64,000 bases of DNA from Bacteroidetes bacterium MedPE-SWsnd-G2 (GTDB taxonomy: Bacteria; Bacteroidota; Bacteroidia; Flavobacteriales; Flavobacteriaceae). A program made the translations under genes and the position numbers. Of the stretch, positions 1 to 9,057 are shown piece by piece. Below the pieces are notes generated by a model, which saw only the letters and a program-made list of their open reading frames with translations, made no database searches and was not told the origin of the DNA. Location of the stretch: positions 62,001 through 126,000 of the forward strand of contig MPDE01000005.1 in assembly GCA_001874335.1 (NCBI GenBank), written 5' to 3'. Each line of letters starts with the position of its first letter. Position 1 is the stretch's first letter.

Positions 1-34
1 TTTTTGGTAAAAGTAGCTATTAAAGGAAACAAAA

Positions 35-66
35 AAAAGAGGACAGATGTATATCCGTCCTCTTTT
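35..66 (-). terminator. Intrinsic terminator of the M43 protease gene
   Basis: A 10-bp stem (AAAAGAGGAC at 35-44 with GTCCTCTTTT at 57-66) encloses a 12-nt loop. Read on the minus strand it is followed by a run of T, and it lies 20 bp beyond the stop codon of the protease gene. Bases 1-34 hold nothing I can identify. Confidence 0.8.
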
Positions 67-85
67 CTATAAGTTATTATTTACC

Positions 86-2065
86 TTATTTTTTTACGAA
101 AGGTAAAGTAACAGTTGCATTGTCTTTAGAGATTCTAATAAAATACATTCCAGTATTTAAATCAGTAGTATTTAAAGATAAATCAGCTGTGTTAGAAATT
201 GTCTTTTTCCCCATTGACTGTCCTAAAACATTGTAGATTTCGTAAGCTGTAGGAAGGTCGTTAGTATTGTTTAATCCAATAGTTAACACATGAGATGTTG
301 GATTAGGATAAACCTTAATACCGCTATTTACAAAGTAATCTTCTAGACCTAATGTCAATGTAGAGATTGTTACAGTTTCAGAATCTGAAAATTCTCCACC
401 AGAGAAAATTACTGTTGCATCATCAGTTGTTAACTCGTAAGATCCAATACCCCAAGCACAGCAAATACCATCACCATATCCGTCATTGATTGTGAAGCTG
501 TAGCACATGTTAGGAGAAACCATAAACGTTTCGTTAATTGTTGTAGTTACACCATCAGTATATGGTCCTCCACTATAAAGTACTCCATCTTCATCACTAA
601 ATGTCCAAGTAGTTTCACTACCATAGTTGTCTGGAGTTATTGCTAAATTAACTTCAGTTGTCGATGGGAAGCTAGATGGAGCAGAAAATGATTCAGAAAT
701 TAAATCGTTACAATCTCTTAAATCGGTGTTTCCATTAGGATTAGAAATAGAAATGTTTACGATATGGTCTCCACCAGAAGTAGCTAGGGTAGGTAAGTCT
801 ACGTCTTCAAATTCGGCATAGGCTAAGTTACCATTCCAAGTAAATGAAGAAGAAGAACCACCGTCAATGTCATAAGAAATAAGGGCAGAAGTCATTGCAA
901 TATCACCGTAGTTAGTAACTCTAATTTGAGGCGTAATTTCGCTTGAACATCCTGTACCTTGATTTAAATCCATTAACTCTAGACTTCCATCATAATCAAC
1001 AGCAGCTAAAGGTGTACATACAGAAGAAGATACTGTTGAAGGTCTGTTAGAAGCGGTAGCTAAAGTATTTATTACTCTTGCTTTTTGATCATTGGTAAAT
1101 AGGTTCATACAGGCATCATCAGTGTAATCCATGTAGTTTTCAACCATGTCAAATGACCCAGAAGGTGTAGAACAAGAATCTACGAAAGATGGGCAACCAT
1201 AGTTAGGTGCTGCAGTTGCAGGTGTATCATCACAAAAGTCACCAGATCCATTACATCCACCTTGAAAAGTGTGATATAATCCTAAATAGTGTCCTACCTC
1301 ATGAGTCATTGTACGTCCTAAGTTAAATGATCCAGGAATCGAAACACCTGCAGCATCGTTTGAACCAAAATAAGTGTAGTTAGAAACTACTCCGTCACTT
1401 TCAGCCGGTCCGCCTGGAAATTGTGCAAATCCTAGTAATGATCCATCAGAAAAGTTCACAGACCACATGTTCATATATTGAGAGGCATCCCAATATGTAG
1501 CAGGTTTTAATACAGAGTCTGTGTTTCCACCTGGTCCAGACCATGATGTGCTTACTGCAGACATGTCTATACGGTCAATTCCGTTAGTTACACATCCGTC
1601 CGGTGTTTGTTTTGCTAAGCAAAATTCTATTTCAACATCAGCACCATCTGGATGAGCATTCCATCCATTTGTGCCAACCATTCTTCTGTAATCTTCGTTT
1701 AAAACATCGATTTGAGAAATAACTTGAGCATCAGAAATATTAGCTCCAGTACCAATTGGTTCTCCATTGTGGATAACGTGAACTACCACGGGAATGGTGT
1801 ATTGTAAAACCCTGTTTGGGTTTTGCGCCATGTCAGCTTTAATTTGCTGGATTAAAGGTGCGTTCTTTTCTTCGTAAAACGTGCTCCCCATCATTTTAGG
1901 GTTCGTTTTTAATAAGTGCGCATTGTACTCGTCAGCGGCACATTTAATAATGCCATCAGCATTTCTTTGGGCATTAGAAATTAATGACTTTTTTTCTTGT
2001 CCCATCATAGAAGATGCTGTGCACAAAAGACCGAAAAAAAGTACTTTAAGCGTATTGGTTTTCAT
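86..2065 (-). CDS. Secreted M43-family zinc metalloprotease with T9SS sorting tail
   Basis: Predicted secreted endopeptidase of the pappalysin/M43 family. Residues 1-22 form a signal peptide. The extended zinc motif HEVGHYLGLYH is at 255-265 (His255, Glu256, His259, His265), with the Met-turn near Met312 (NYMDY). After a spacer of beta-rich modules, residues about 578-659 form a type A Por secretion tail (VYPNPTSHVLTI, ending in FVKK), so the protein should cross the outer membrane by the type IX system. The length of 659 residues fits the family. The ATG at 2063-2065 directly precedes the signal peptide. It stands alone with its own terminator. The substrate is unknown; a role in protein degradation outside the cell is inferred. 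Confidence 0.9.
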   Translation of the reverse strand: MKTNTLKVLFFGLLCTASSMMGQEKKSLISNAQRNADGIIKCAADEYNAHLLKTNPKMMGSTFYEEKNAPLIQQIKADMAQNPNRVLQYTIPVVVHVIHNGEPIGTGANISDAQVISQIDVLNEDYRRMVGTNGWNAHPDGADVEIEFCLAKQTPDGCVTNGIDRIDMSAVSTSWSGPGGNTDSVLKPATYWDASQYMNMWSVNFSDGSLLGFAQFPGGPAESDGVVSNYTYFGSNDAAGVSIPGSFNLGRTMTHEVGHYLGLYHTFQGGCNGSGDFCDDTPATAAPNYGCPSFVDSCSTPSGSFDMVENYMDYTDDACMNLFTNDQKARVINTLATASNRPSTVSSSVCTPLAAVDYDGSLELMDLNQGTGCSSEITPQIRVTNYGDIAMTSALISYDIDGGSSSSFTWNGNLAYAEFEDVDLPTLATSGGDHIVNISISNPNGNTDLRDCNDLISESFSAPSSFPSTTEVNLAITPDNYGSETTWTFSDEDGVLYSGGPYTDGVTTTINETFMVSPNMCYSFTINDGYGDGICCAWGIGSYELTTDDATVIFSGGEFSDSETVTISTLTLGLEDYFVNSGIKVYPNPTSHVLTIGLNNTNDLPTAYEIYNVLGQSMGKKTISNTADLSLNTTDLNTGMYFIRISKDNATVTLPFVKK

Positions 2066-2201
2066 CGTGAATAGATTATGTGTTGAAAAGTGTTTTTAAT
2101 GTCGCCGAAAATAACATTTTTTATGCAATTATCTAACAATTTGATAATATTTATTAGAGTATATTAGATTATTCTTACGTTGGCTTTTAGGGATTTACGG
2201 C

Positions 2202-2735
2202 TTAAATGTTATTTAAAATGACGGTTTGAAATTCTGATGTGATTTGTGGTATTCCAAGTGTGTTGTATTCAAAATACAGAGAGTAACTATTGTCATCAAT
2301 TTTAGCGAGATTTAATTCTCCAACAGAAATAGGATAAAAGCCAGTGGCGTCTTTACAATAGCAAAATCTACCATATTGGGCATTGACCTGATTTAAGTCT
2401 ATGTTTTTAAAGGTGTTATCTTTCAGAGAGGATTCGTTTAGCTCCAAATAAACAATCTCGGAGTATCCACTATCCATTGTATTTGGGATTTCATTTCGCT
2501 TATATAAGAACTGTACAACAATGTTTTCTCCTCGTTTAACATCTATTGAACGATGTCCAAATTTATCTTCAGTTATTTTCAAAGTACTGTTTCTAAAAGT
2601 TTGAATTTTACAATAACCATCTTGAGGACAGTTTAATTGTTCCAGATTGTTTTTTTGAGAATTGATAGTTTGATTCGTGCCGCACGACAAACAAAGCAGA
2701 AAAATTAAGATTAGCTTAACATGTTTAAGTTTCAT
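2202..2735 (-). CDS. Small lipoprotein of unknown function
   Basis: A 177-residue protein with a lipoprotein signal (LIFLLCLSCGTNQ; lipidated Cys near residue 18), so probably membrane-anchored. No family recognised. A Cys-rich stretch in the middle (FCYCKDATGFYPISVG) may form a disulfide or bind a metal. The C-terminal half is beta-strand-like. It lies between two divergently oriented secreted proteases without an operon partner, and a link to them cannot be shown. Confidence 0.7.
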   Translation of the reverse strand: MKLKHVKLILIFLLCLSCGTNQTINSQKNNLEQLNCPQDGYCKIQTFRNSTLKITEDKFGHRSIDVKRGENIVVQFLYKRNEIPNTMDSGYSEIVYLELNESSLKDNTFKNIDLNQVNAQYGRFCYCKDATGFYPISVGELNLAKIDDNSYSLYFEYNTLGIPQITSEFQTVILNNI

Positions 2736-2808
2736 TTATATTTTTAATTTTAAAGGCTGTATGTAAAAATACAGCCAATTATACATCAACTAAATAACAA
2801 CAATTGCC

Positions 2809-5800
2809 ATGAATCTACAATTAAAAAAGACATGTGCTATAGTCATAGTACTGTTTAGTTCTTTGCAGTTTTCGATTGCTCAAAACAACCAAAGTAATTT
2901 TTGGACTGAAGTTTTGGAATCCAAAACTAATGGATTGGAGAAACATTATCGAAAAACTATGCCAGAAAACTCAAAATTTTATACTCTTAATCTTGACGCA
3001 CTTCGTTCGGTGTTGAGCAATGTTCCTGATCGAAAATTAAATTCTAACTCTGAAGAAGGACTATTAGTTCAATTCCCTTCATCTGATGGTAATTTAACGC
3101 AATATAGAGTAATGGAGGCATCTATAATGCATCCTGAGCTACAATCTAAATATTCTGAAATTAGATCGTATGTAGGTGTTGGGGTTGATAACCCTTCAGC
3201 ATATTTAAGGTTTAGTGTTTCACCTTACGGATTGCACGCTATGGTTTTAGGCTCGGGGTCTGGAGTAGAGTATGTTGATCCCTATACTAAGACTAATGAT
3301 ATCTATATTGTATATAACTCAAAGTCTTTACCTGCTTTGGATTCTAACTTTGAATGCGGTGTTGAAGATGAAGAATTAGAAGATTTTAGTTCTTCTACAG
3401 ATGGTCAAAGAAATGCAGATGATGGTATTTTAAGAACGTTTAGATTGGCTTTGGCAAGTACAATTGAGTATTCTTCTTTTCATGCTAATCAAGCTGGAGT
3501 AGGAGGTAGTAGTGAGGCTGTGCAAAAAGCAGCTGTATTGGCAGCAATGAATGTTACCATGACACGTGTAAATGGTATTTATGAAAGAGATTTATCGATT
3601 ACCATGGAGTTGGTGTTTAACAACGACAGCATTATATATATATTCTCTGATAGTTTTACCAACAACAATGCTGGGGCATTGATTAATGAAAGTCAAACTG
3701 TTATTGACAATGTAATTGGTAACATTTTTTATGATATTGGACATACCTTTAGTACAGGAGGTGGCGGATTAGCGCAGCTAAATTCACCATGTCAAACGGG
3801 ATCTAAAGCAAGAGGAATTACAGGCTTGTCTGCGCCCGTTGGCGATCCTTATGATGTGGATTATGTGGCTCACGAAATGGGTCATCAATATGGAGGGCCT
3901 CACACCTTTAATGGCTCGGCAGGAAGTTGTTCAGGAGGAAATAGATCTGCTTCTAATGCCTATGAGCCGGGAAGTGGAACAACGATTATGGCTTATGCAG
4001 GTATTTGTTCGCCACAGAATGTTCAGAATAATAGTGATGCCTACTTTCATCAAAACAGTTTGTTTAGAATGTGGTCTAATATCAGTAATGGGGTGAGTAC
4101 TTGTGGAGCTCAAACACCTACAGGAAATAGTTTACCAACTGCCGAAGCTGGTGAAAATTATAACATTCCAATTTCAACACCTTATAAACTTATAGGTAGT
4201 TCTACAGATGCCGATGGCACAACGCAACATACTTATACTTGGGAGCAGTACGATTTAGGGCCTGCAGGGATTCCTGGAAACACTACTGTTTCAGGACCAC
4301 TAGTAAGATCAATTGAAGGGACAACAAGTCCTATAAGATATATACCAAGATTTGAAGATGTATTAAGCAACGGTGGTGAGTCTACACAATGGGAAAAGTT
4401 GGTGTCGGTAGCTCGTGATATTAATTTTAAATTAACTGTTAGAGACAACGGAATTAATGGTGGTCAAGTAGCTGTTGACGAAATGATGGCTACAACTATT
4501 GCAACTTCGGGACCGTTTTTAGTGACCTCACAAAACAACAACGAAACCTTAGGGGCCGGTGCCATGGCGGAAATTACTTGGGATGTAGCCAATACTACCG
4601 AAGCGCCAATCAATACTTCTAATGTAAATATTTTATTGTCAATTGATGGCGGAAATAGTTTTCCATACGTTATTGGAAATAATGTTGAAAATAATGGTAG
4701 TTATAATGCCATTATCCCAGTAGGAACAGCTACCTCACAAGCAAGAATTATAGTTGAAAGTGTAGGGAATATTTTTTACGCAATTAATCAATCTAATTTC
4801 TCGATTGAAGATGTCGATTTTTCTTTGACACCAAATGTAAATGCAATTGATGTATGTCAGCCTGATTCGGGACAATTTGAATTTGTTTATAACACCTATA
4901 ACGGCTTTAATGGTACAACTACATTTTCGGCTACAGGAAACCCTGCAGGGTCTAATGTGAGTTTTAGCCCGACTAGTGTATCAGCCAATAATACTGCGGT
5001 AACAATGACTGTTAGTAATACCGCTAGTGCTACACCAGGAATGTATACAATTTTGATTGAGGGTACTTCAGGTAGTTCTAATGGTTTTGCTCAAGTAAAT
5101 ATAGATTTATATAGCTCAACAATTAGCGCGCCTATTTTAATGCAACCAAGTAATGGTGCAACCAACATGGCAACAACTTTAGCTTTAGGATGGGCTTCAG
5201 ATGTTAATGCGCAATCGTACGAAGTTCAAATTGCAGCAGATGCAAGTTTTAATACCATAGTAGAAACAGGAATGACAACAGGTACGGCATATAATGCCAA
5301 TACTTTAAATACAGGAACTTTGTATTATTGGAGAGTTATAGCCTCTAATCCATGTGGTCCAGATGTGATTTCAAGTGTGTTTAATTTTACGACTGCTAAT
5401 ATTTCATGTGATGACTTTACAGCAGGAGATACGCCAATAACAATTTTAGCTTCGAGTATTGCATCGTATTCATCAACAGTTAATGTGCCAACTACGGGTA
5501 CTGTAACAGATGTAAATGTTACCATCAATATTCCTCATACTTATGTTGAAGATCTAAACATTACTTTAACCAGTCCAAATGGTACAGAAGTAGACTTGTC
5601 TATTGCTAATGGTGGAAGTGGAAATAATTATACTGATACTGTGTTTGATCAAGAAGCTGGTACTGCGATAACATCTGGATCGGTGCCGTTTACGGGAACA
5701 TTTATTCCAGAAGGTGATTTGTCTACAATTTACGGAGAAGCTAGTGAAGGTGATTGGGTATTAACTGTTGTGGATACTTTCGCGGCAGATGGTGGTACCA

Positions 5801-6108
5801 TTGAAGAATTTACGCTAAATCTCTGCATAGAATCTGCCTTGTCTATTGATGAGGTTAGTTTAAGTGAGTTTAAAGTGTATCCTAATCCGAATACGGGATT
5901 GTTTTGGGTTGAGTTTAATTCGCAAACTTCTTCAGATTTGAAATTTGAAGTGTACGATATTAGAGGAAGACAGATTTTTAATGAAACCGAAAATGCAAAC
6001 GGTTATATTAGAAAGGACATCAATTTAACCGGAGTATCATCTGGTGTTTATGTACTATATGTATCAGATGGGACAAGTAAAGTGTCACGAAAATTAGTGA
6101 TTGAATAG
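2809..6108 (+). CDS. Secreted reprolysin-like (M12B) metalloprotease with P domain and T9SS tail
   Basis: Large secreted zinc protease of 1099 residues. Signal peptide 1-24; propeptide-like region about 30-200; metzincin catalytic domain with HEMGHQYGGPH at 355-365 (His355, Glu356, His359, His365) and Met-turn Met394 (TIMAYAG). Beta-sandwich regions follow, including a fibronectin III-like module around 770-865. A proprotein convertase P domain at about 880-1005 (INIPHTYVEDLNITLTSPNG) precedes a Por secretion tail at 1017-1099 (FKVYPNPNTGLFWVEF). This order is common in Flavobacteriia for proteases exported by type IX secretion. The ATG at 2809 leads directly into the signal peptide. Substrate unknown; nutrient-scavenging role inferred. 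Confidence 0.9.
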   Translation: MNLQLKKTCAIVIVLFSSLQFSIAQNNQSNFWTEVLESKTNGLEKHYRKTMPENSKFYTLNLDALRSVLSNVPDRKLNSNSEEGLLVQFPSSDGNLTQYRVMEASIMHPELQSKYSEIRSYVGVGVDNPSAYLRFSVSPYGLHAMVLGSGSGVEYVDPYTKTNDIYIVYNSKSLPALDSNFECGVEDEELEDFSSSTDGQRNADDGILRTFRLALASTIEYSSFHANQAGVGGSSEAVQKAAVLAAMNVTMTRVNGIYERDLSITMELVFNNDSIIYIFSDSFTNNNAGALINESQTVIDNVIGNIFYDIGHTFSTGGGGLAQLNSPCQTGSKARGITGLSAPVGDPYDVDYVAHEMGHQYGGPHTFNGSAGSCSGGNRSASNAYEPGSGTTIMAYAGICSPQNVQNNSDAYFHQNSLFRMWSNISNGVSTCGAQTPTGNSLPTAEAGENYNIPISTPYKLIGSSTDADGTTQHTYTWEQYDLGPAGIPGNTTVSGPLVRSIEGTTSPIRYIPRFEDVLSNGGESTQWEKLVSVARDINFKLTVRDNGINGGQVAVDEMMATTIATSGPFLVTSQNNNETLGAGAMAEITWDVANTTEAPINTSNVNILLSIDGGNSFPYVIGNNVENNGSYNAIIPVGTATSQARIIVESVGNIFYAINQSNFSIEDVDFSLTPNVNAIDVCQPDSGQFEFVYNTYNGFNGTTTFSATGNPAGSNVSFSPTSVSANNTAVTMTVSNTASATPGMYTILIEGTSGSSNGFAQVNIDLYSSTISAPILMQPSNGATNMATTLALGWASDVNAQSYEVQIAADASFNTIVETGMTTGTAYNANTLNTGTLYYWRVIASNPCGPDVISSVFNFTTANISCDDFTAGDTPITILASSIASYSSTVNVPTTGTVTDVNVTINIPHTYVEDLNITLTSPNGTEVDLSIANGGSGNNYTDTVFDQEAGTAITSGSVPFTGTFIPEGDLSTIYGEASEGDWVLTVVDTFAADGGTIEEFTLNLCIESALSIDEVSLSEFKVYPNPNTGLFWVEFNSQTSSDLKFEVYDIRGRQIFNETENANGYIRKDINLTGVSSGVYVLYVSDGTSKVSRKLVIE

Positions 6109-6130
6109 AAACAGTTTTCACTTGAAATAA

Positions 6131-6163
6131 AAAAAGCATCAACTTACTCAGTTGATGCTTTTT
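6131..6163. terminator. Bidirectional terminator between convergent genes
   Basis: A 13-bp perfect stem (AAAAAGCATCAAC at 6131-6143 with GTTGATGCTTTTT at 6151-6163) and a 7-nt loop, flanked by A and T runs on both sides. It serves the M12B-like protease gene and the converging pth gene. Confidence 0.85.
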
Positions 6164-6730
6164 TTATTTACCATTAAAGGTATTCATGGTGTTATTTAAT
6201 CCTGCAGTGCCAAACGATTTTATGAGCTCTACACTTTTTTCTAAGCGTTCAGGGAGATTTTTGTTTTCTTCATCAGACCATTCGCCGAGCACATAATCAA
6301 CCTGTCTTCCTTTCCCAAACTCATTACTGATACCAAATCTAAATCGGTTGTATTTGGTAGTGTTTAGTTTTTCTTGTAAATCTTTAAGTCCGTTATGACC
6401 ACCGTCAGAGCCTTTGGCTTTTAATCTCATAGTTCCAAACGGAAGATTTAAATCGTCAGTAATCACCATAAGGTTTTCTAACGGAATTTTTTCTTTGGTT
6501 AGCCAATACAAAACAGACTTACCGCTTAAATTCATAAAGGTGCTTGGCTTTAATAGTAAAAACTGTCGTCCTTTAAACTTATAAGTGGTTAAATCACCTA
6601 ATTTTTGAGTTTCCCAGCTTAGGTCTTCTTTTTGAGCAAGAAAATCTAAAACCTTAAACCCGATATTATGTCTGGTGTTGCTATATTTTTCACCAATGTT
6701 TCCTAATCCTACTATTAAAAATTTCTTCAT
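6164..6730 (-). CDS. pth: Peptidyl-tRNA hydrolase
   Basis: Releases peptidyl-tRNA from stalled translation by cleaving the peptide-tRNA ester bond; cytoplasmic. The 188-residue protein has the family signature: the N-terminal GLGNIGEKY motif, the catalytic His in NTRHNIGF (His21), the DDLNLPFG segment, and the GSDGGHNGLKDL loop. Start chosen at ATG 6730; a TTG codon just upstream would add one Met, but the family begins at MKKFLIVGLGN. It lies downstream of rplY on the same strand, a common bacterial pairing, but the terminator at 6762-6791 separates them. Confidence 0.95.
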   Translation of the reverse strand: MKKFLIVGLGNIGEKYSNTRHNIGFKVLDFLAQKEDLSWETQKLGDLTTYKFKGRQFLLLKPSTFMNLSGKSVLYWLTKEKIPLENLMVITDDLNLPFGTMRLKAKGSDGGHNGLKDLQEKLNTTKYNRFRFGISNEFGKGRQVDYVLGEWSDEENKNLPERLEKSVELIKSFGTAGLNNTMNTFNGK

Positions 6731-6761
6731 CAATCTTTAGTTTAGATTTGACTAAAATAAA

Positions 6762-6791
6762 AAAAGCATTCTGAAATTTCAGAATGCTTTT
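6762..6791 (-). terminator. Terminator of rplY
   Basis: A near-perfect palindrome (AAAAGCATTCTGAAA at 6762-6776 with its complement through 6791). On the minus strand it is followed by T residues and lies 24 bp beyond the rplY stop, before pth. Confidence 0.8.
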
Positions 6792-6814
6792 TATTAGAAT
6801 TTAACAGATAGCGA

Positions 6815-7423
6815 TTATGCTTCTGCAGCTGTTTCTTCTTCTCCTCCGTCTTCATCTTCTGCTTCATCCTCAACACTGTTTCTTGAACGTCTAACTTGAC
6901 ATACAACAGTATTATCTGGGTGTAAGAATTTAAAGCCTTCGTTTTCTAAAGCAGTGATATATAATTTACTACCAATTTTTAATGGTGTAATATCTGCTTC
7001 AATAAAATCAGGAAGGTTTGCTGGTACAGCTTTAACTTTTAATTTACGTAAGTTTTTACGTAACACACCACCGTTTAATACACCTTTAGATGTACCTATA
7101 ACGTGAACAGGAATGTTCATTGTTACTTCTTTGTCATCAAATAATTGATAGAAGTCAACGTGTAAAATTCTGTCAGTTACTGGGTGAAACTGAATGTCTT
7201 GTAAAATAGCATTGTAAGTAGTACCATTTTCTAAAGCAATCACAACTGTATGCGCATTTGGCGTGTATACAAGTTTAGAGAATGCTAATTCTGCTGCTGA
7301 GAAATGCACTGGCTTGTCTCCTCCGTATAATACGCAAGGTACCTGTCCAGCATTACGTAAGGCTTTTGTTACTTTCTTGCCTACGCTTTCTCTTTGAGAT
7401 CCATTGATTGTAATCGATTTCAT
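6815..7423 (-). CDS. rplY: Ribosomal protein bL25 (TL5/CTC type)
   Basis: Binds 5S rRNA in the large ribosomal subunit. The 202-residue form has two domains: an N-terminal 5S-binding domain at about 1-90 ([25 protein letters not shown]) and a C-terminal beta domain at about 95-185, as in the CTC/TL5 subfamily. An acidic tail rich in Glu, Asp and Ala ends the protein, typical of Bacteroidota. It lies 25 bp downstream of prs on the same strand, a conserved prs-rplY-pth order. Confidence 0.95.
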   Translation of the reverse strand: MKSITINGSQRESVGKKVTKALRNAGQVPCVLYGGDKPVHFSAAELAFSKLVYTPNAHTVVIALENGTTYNAILQDIQFHPVTDRILHVDFYQLFDDKEVTMNIPVHVIGTSKGVLNGGVLRKNLRKLKVKAVPANLPDFIEADITPLKIGSKLYITALENEGFKFLHPDNTVVCQVRRSRNSVEDEAEDEDGGEEETAAEA

Positions 7424-7448
7424 CTTCGTGTTTATATTTAATTATTAA

Positions 7449-8390
7449 TTATATAATAAATTTGTTACTGATAGACTTGTTGTAGTGTACATTATGCATG
7501 ACATCTGCAAACAGTTCATCACAGCTAAGAACTCTAATTTTCTTGCTTTCTTTTTTAAGCGGAATTGAATCTGTTACAATTAATTCTTCAAGTTTAGAGT
7601 TTTCAATTCTTTCGTAAGCTTCACCAGATAATATTGGGTGAGTACATATAGCTCTTACGCTTAATGCACCACGTTCCATCATAACATCTGCGGCTTTCGT
7701 TAATGTTCCAGCGGTATCAACCATATCATCAACTAAAACTACATTTTTACCAGTCACGTCTCCAATCAATTCCATGTATTCAATAACATTGGCTTTTGCA
7801 CGTTGCTTATAGCAAATTACAACATCACTTGATAGTGCTTTAGAATATGCATAAGCTCTTTTTGAACCTCCCATATCAGGAGATGCAATAGTTAGATTAG
7901 GCAGATTTAAAGATCTTAGGTATGGTAAAAATATAGTAGATGCAAATAAGTGATCTACTGGTTTTTCAAAGAATCCTTGTATTTGATCAGCGTGTAAATC
8001 CATAGTAATAATACGGGTTGCACCAGCTGTTTCTAACATTTTTGCCACTAATTTTGCAGCAATAGGAACTCTTGGTTTGTCTTTTCTGTCTTGTCTTGCC
8101 CAACCATAATACGGCATTACTGCTGTAATATGTCTCGCTGATGCACGTTTTGCAGCATCAATCATAAGCAACATTTCCATTAAGTTTTCAGAACTTGGGT
8201 TTGTTGAGCCTATAATAAAGATACGTGTACCACGAATTGATTCTTCAAATGATGGTTGAAACTCACCATCACTATAGGTTGAAGTAATAACGTTTCCTAG
8301 TTTAGTACCAAATTTTTCAGCTATTTTTTCTGCCAATACTCGGCTTTGAGTTGTACAGAAAATTTTAGCTTCTAGTGTTGCATTAGGCAT
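7449..8390 (-). CDS. prs: Ribose-phosphate pyrophosphokinase (PRPP synthetase)
   Basis: Makes 5-phosphoribosyl-1-diphosphate from ribose 5-phosphate and ATP for nucleotide, His and Trp synthesis. The 313-residue length is normal for class I enzymes. Visible motifs are the divalent-metal/ATP region DLHADQIQGFF near residue 132 and the PRPP-binding loop VLVDDMVDTAGT near 217-228. The flexible catalytic region and GSTNPSSENLMEML segment also match. Likely co-transcribed with rplY. Confidence 0.96.
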   Translation of the reverse strand: MPNATLEAKIFCTTQSRVLAEKIAEKFGTKLGNVITSTYSDGEFQPSFEESIRGTRIFIIGSTNPSSENLMEMLLMIDAAKRASARHITAVMPYYGWARQDRKDKPRVPIAAKLVAKMLETAGATRIITMDLHADQIQGFFEKPVDHLFASTIFLPYLRSLNLPNLTIASPDMGGSKRAYAYSKALSSDVVICYKQRAKANVIEYMELIGDVTGKNVVLVDDMVDTAGTLTKAADVMMERGALSVRAICTHPILSGEAYERIENSKLEELIVTDSIPLKKESKKIRVLSCDELFADVMHNVHYNKSISNKFII

Positions 8391-8493
8391 GACAAATGGG
8401 TTTTTTTTAAAGGCTTATCCTCCTTTTTGTTAAATAAGGTGCAAATTTAGGCATTTATTTGCAGTCTTAAACAATAAAAGAGTCATTTTTTAA

Positions 8494-8523
8494 TGGTGGA
8501 TAATAATATATTTTATAGTTTTG
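8494..8523 (+). promoter_or_regulatory. Candidate sigma-A promoter of tRNA-Leu
   Basis: The -7 element TAGTTTTG at 8516-8523 matches the Bacteroidota consensus TANNTTTG exactly. A TGG at 8494-8496 occupies the -33 position (consensus TTG) with a 19-nt spacer. Predicted initiation around 8530 leaves a 5' leader of a few nt before the mature tRNA. Confidence 0.5.
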
Positions 8524-8536
8524 CAGTCCCAAAATT

Positions 8537-8618
8537 GCTCAAGTGGCGGAACTGGTAGACGCGCTGGATTCAAAATCCAGTTTCTTCGGAAGTGTGGGTT
8601 CGATTCCCACCTTGAGTA
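8537..8618 (+). tRNA. tRNA-Leu (anticodon CAA)
   Basis: An 82-nt type II (long variable arm) tRNA. The acceptor stem pairs 8537-8543 with 8611-8617 (first pair G-U); discriminator A at 8618. The anticodon stem CTGGA/TCCAG encloses TTCAAAA, giving anticodon CAA, which reads UUG. The T arm contains GGGTTCGATTCCC. CCA is not encoded. Confidence 0.95.
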
Positions 8619-8630
8619 CGAATAAATCGA

Positions 8631-8665
8631 AAAGCAAGCTAAAACACAAAGCTTGCTTTTTTGTT
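8631..8665 (+). terminator. Terminator of tRNA-Leu
   Basis: A 10-bp stem (AAAGCAAGCT at 8631-8640 with AGCTTGCTTT at 8650-8659) followed by a T-rich run, starting 12 bp after the tRNA. Confidence 0.8.
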
Positions 8666-8724
8666 TTTGTGGGTTTTTGATTTTCAAAGCGACGCTTTGG
8701 GGAAAAACAACCGAAGGGCGTTAA

Positions 8725-8739
8725 TCCCACCTTGAGTAC
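8725..8739 (+). repeat. Direct repeat of the tRNA-Leu 3' end (possible attachment-site scar)
   Basis: The 15-nt TCCCACCTTGAGTAC that spans the T-arm/acceptor 3' end of tRNA-Leu and its first flanking base (8605-8619) recurs exactly at 8725-8739, 120 bp downstream. No other part of the tRNA is repeated. Partial tRNA 3' ends at this distance are the usual trace of tyrosine-recombinase integration; here no integrase or cargo remains between the copies. Confidence 0.6.
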
Positions 8740-8742
8740 TAT

Positions 8743-8794
8743 AATAATCCTTTAATTGATTGAAAATAAATCTATTAGAGGATTATTTTTTTTT
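8743..8794 (+). terminator. Second terminator just after the tRNA 3'-end repeat
   Basis: AATAATCCT at 8743-8751 pairs with AGGATTATT at 8779-8787, with a T run to 8794. It directly follows the duplicated tRNA end, as if a tRNA-plus-terminator 3' flank had been copied or displaced. Confidence 0.55.
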
Positions 8795-9057
8795 AAAACC
8801 CCCACATATTCCCCTAAATAAAATGTTTTATGATATTATGAAAGCCTTATCCTGTATGGCTTGAGGGTAAATCGAAGTCATTGCAAGTTATAATAAAAAA
8901 ACTTAAGTATCAAAGAAAATTTTATTCTATGGGACTCCTACTAATTCTTATTGAAAGTATAATGAAAATTCAGGTACGGGGTAGGGTGGAAAAAGTTATG
9001 CTAGGGGGCTGTTTTGAAGAGGGTGGTACTTCGCATGATAGATATAGCAGATATGAC
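8795..9057. other. Intergenic stretch without recognised features
   Basis: Between the second terminator and the stop codon of the TonB receptor I see no convincing ORF, stem-loop or promoter. A 72-codon open frame here lacks family resemblance and runs into the receptor gene. Confidence 0.5.

Noticed and set aside
8490-8730. Two minus-strand ORFs (63-65 codons) reading KVGIEPTLPKKLDFESSA or similar
   Set aside because: They are antisense to tRNA-Leu; this type of peptide is a well-known spurious annotation from the complement of a tRNA gene.
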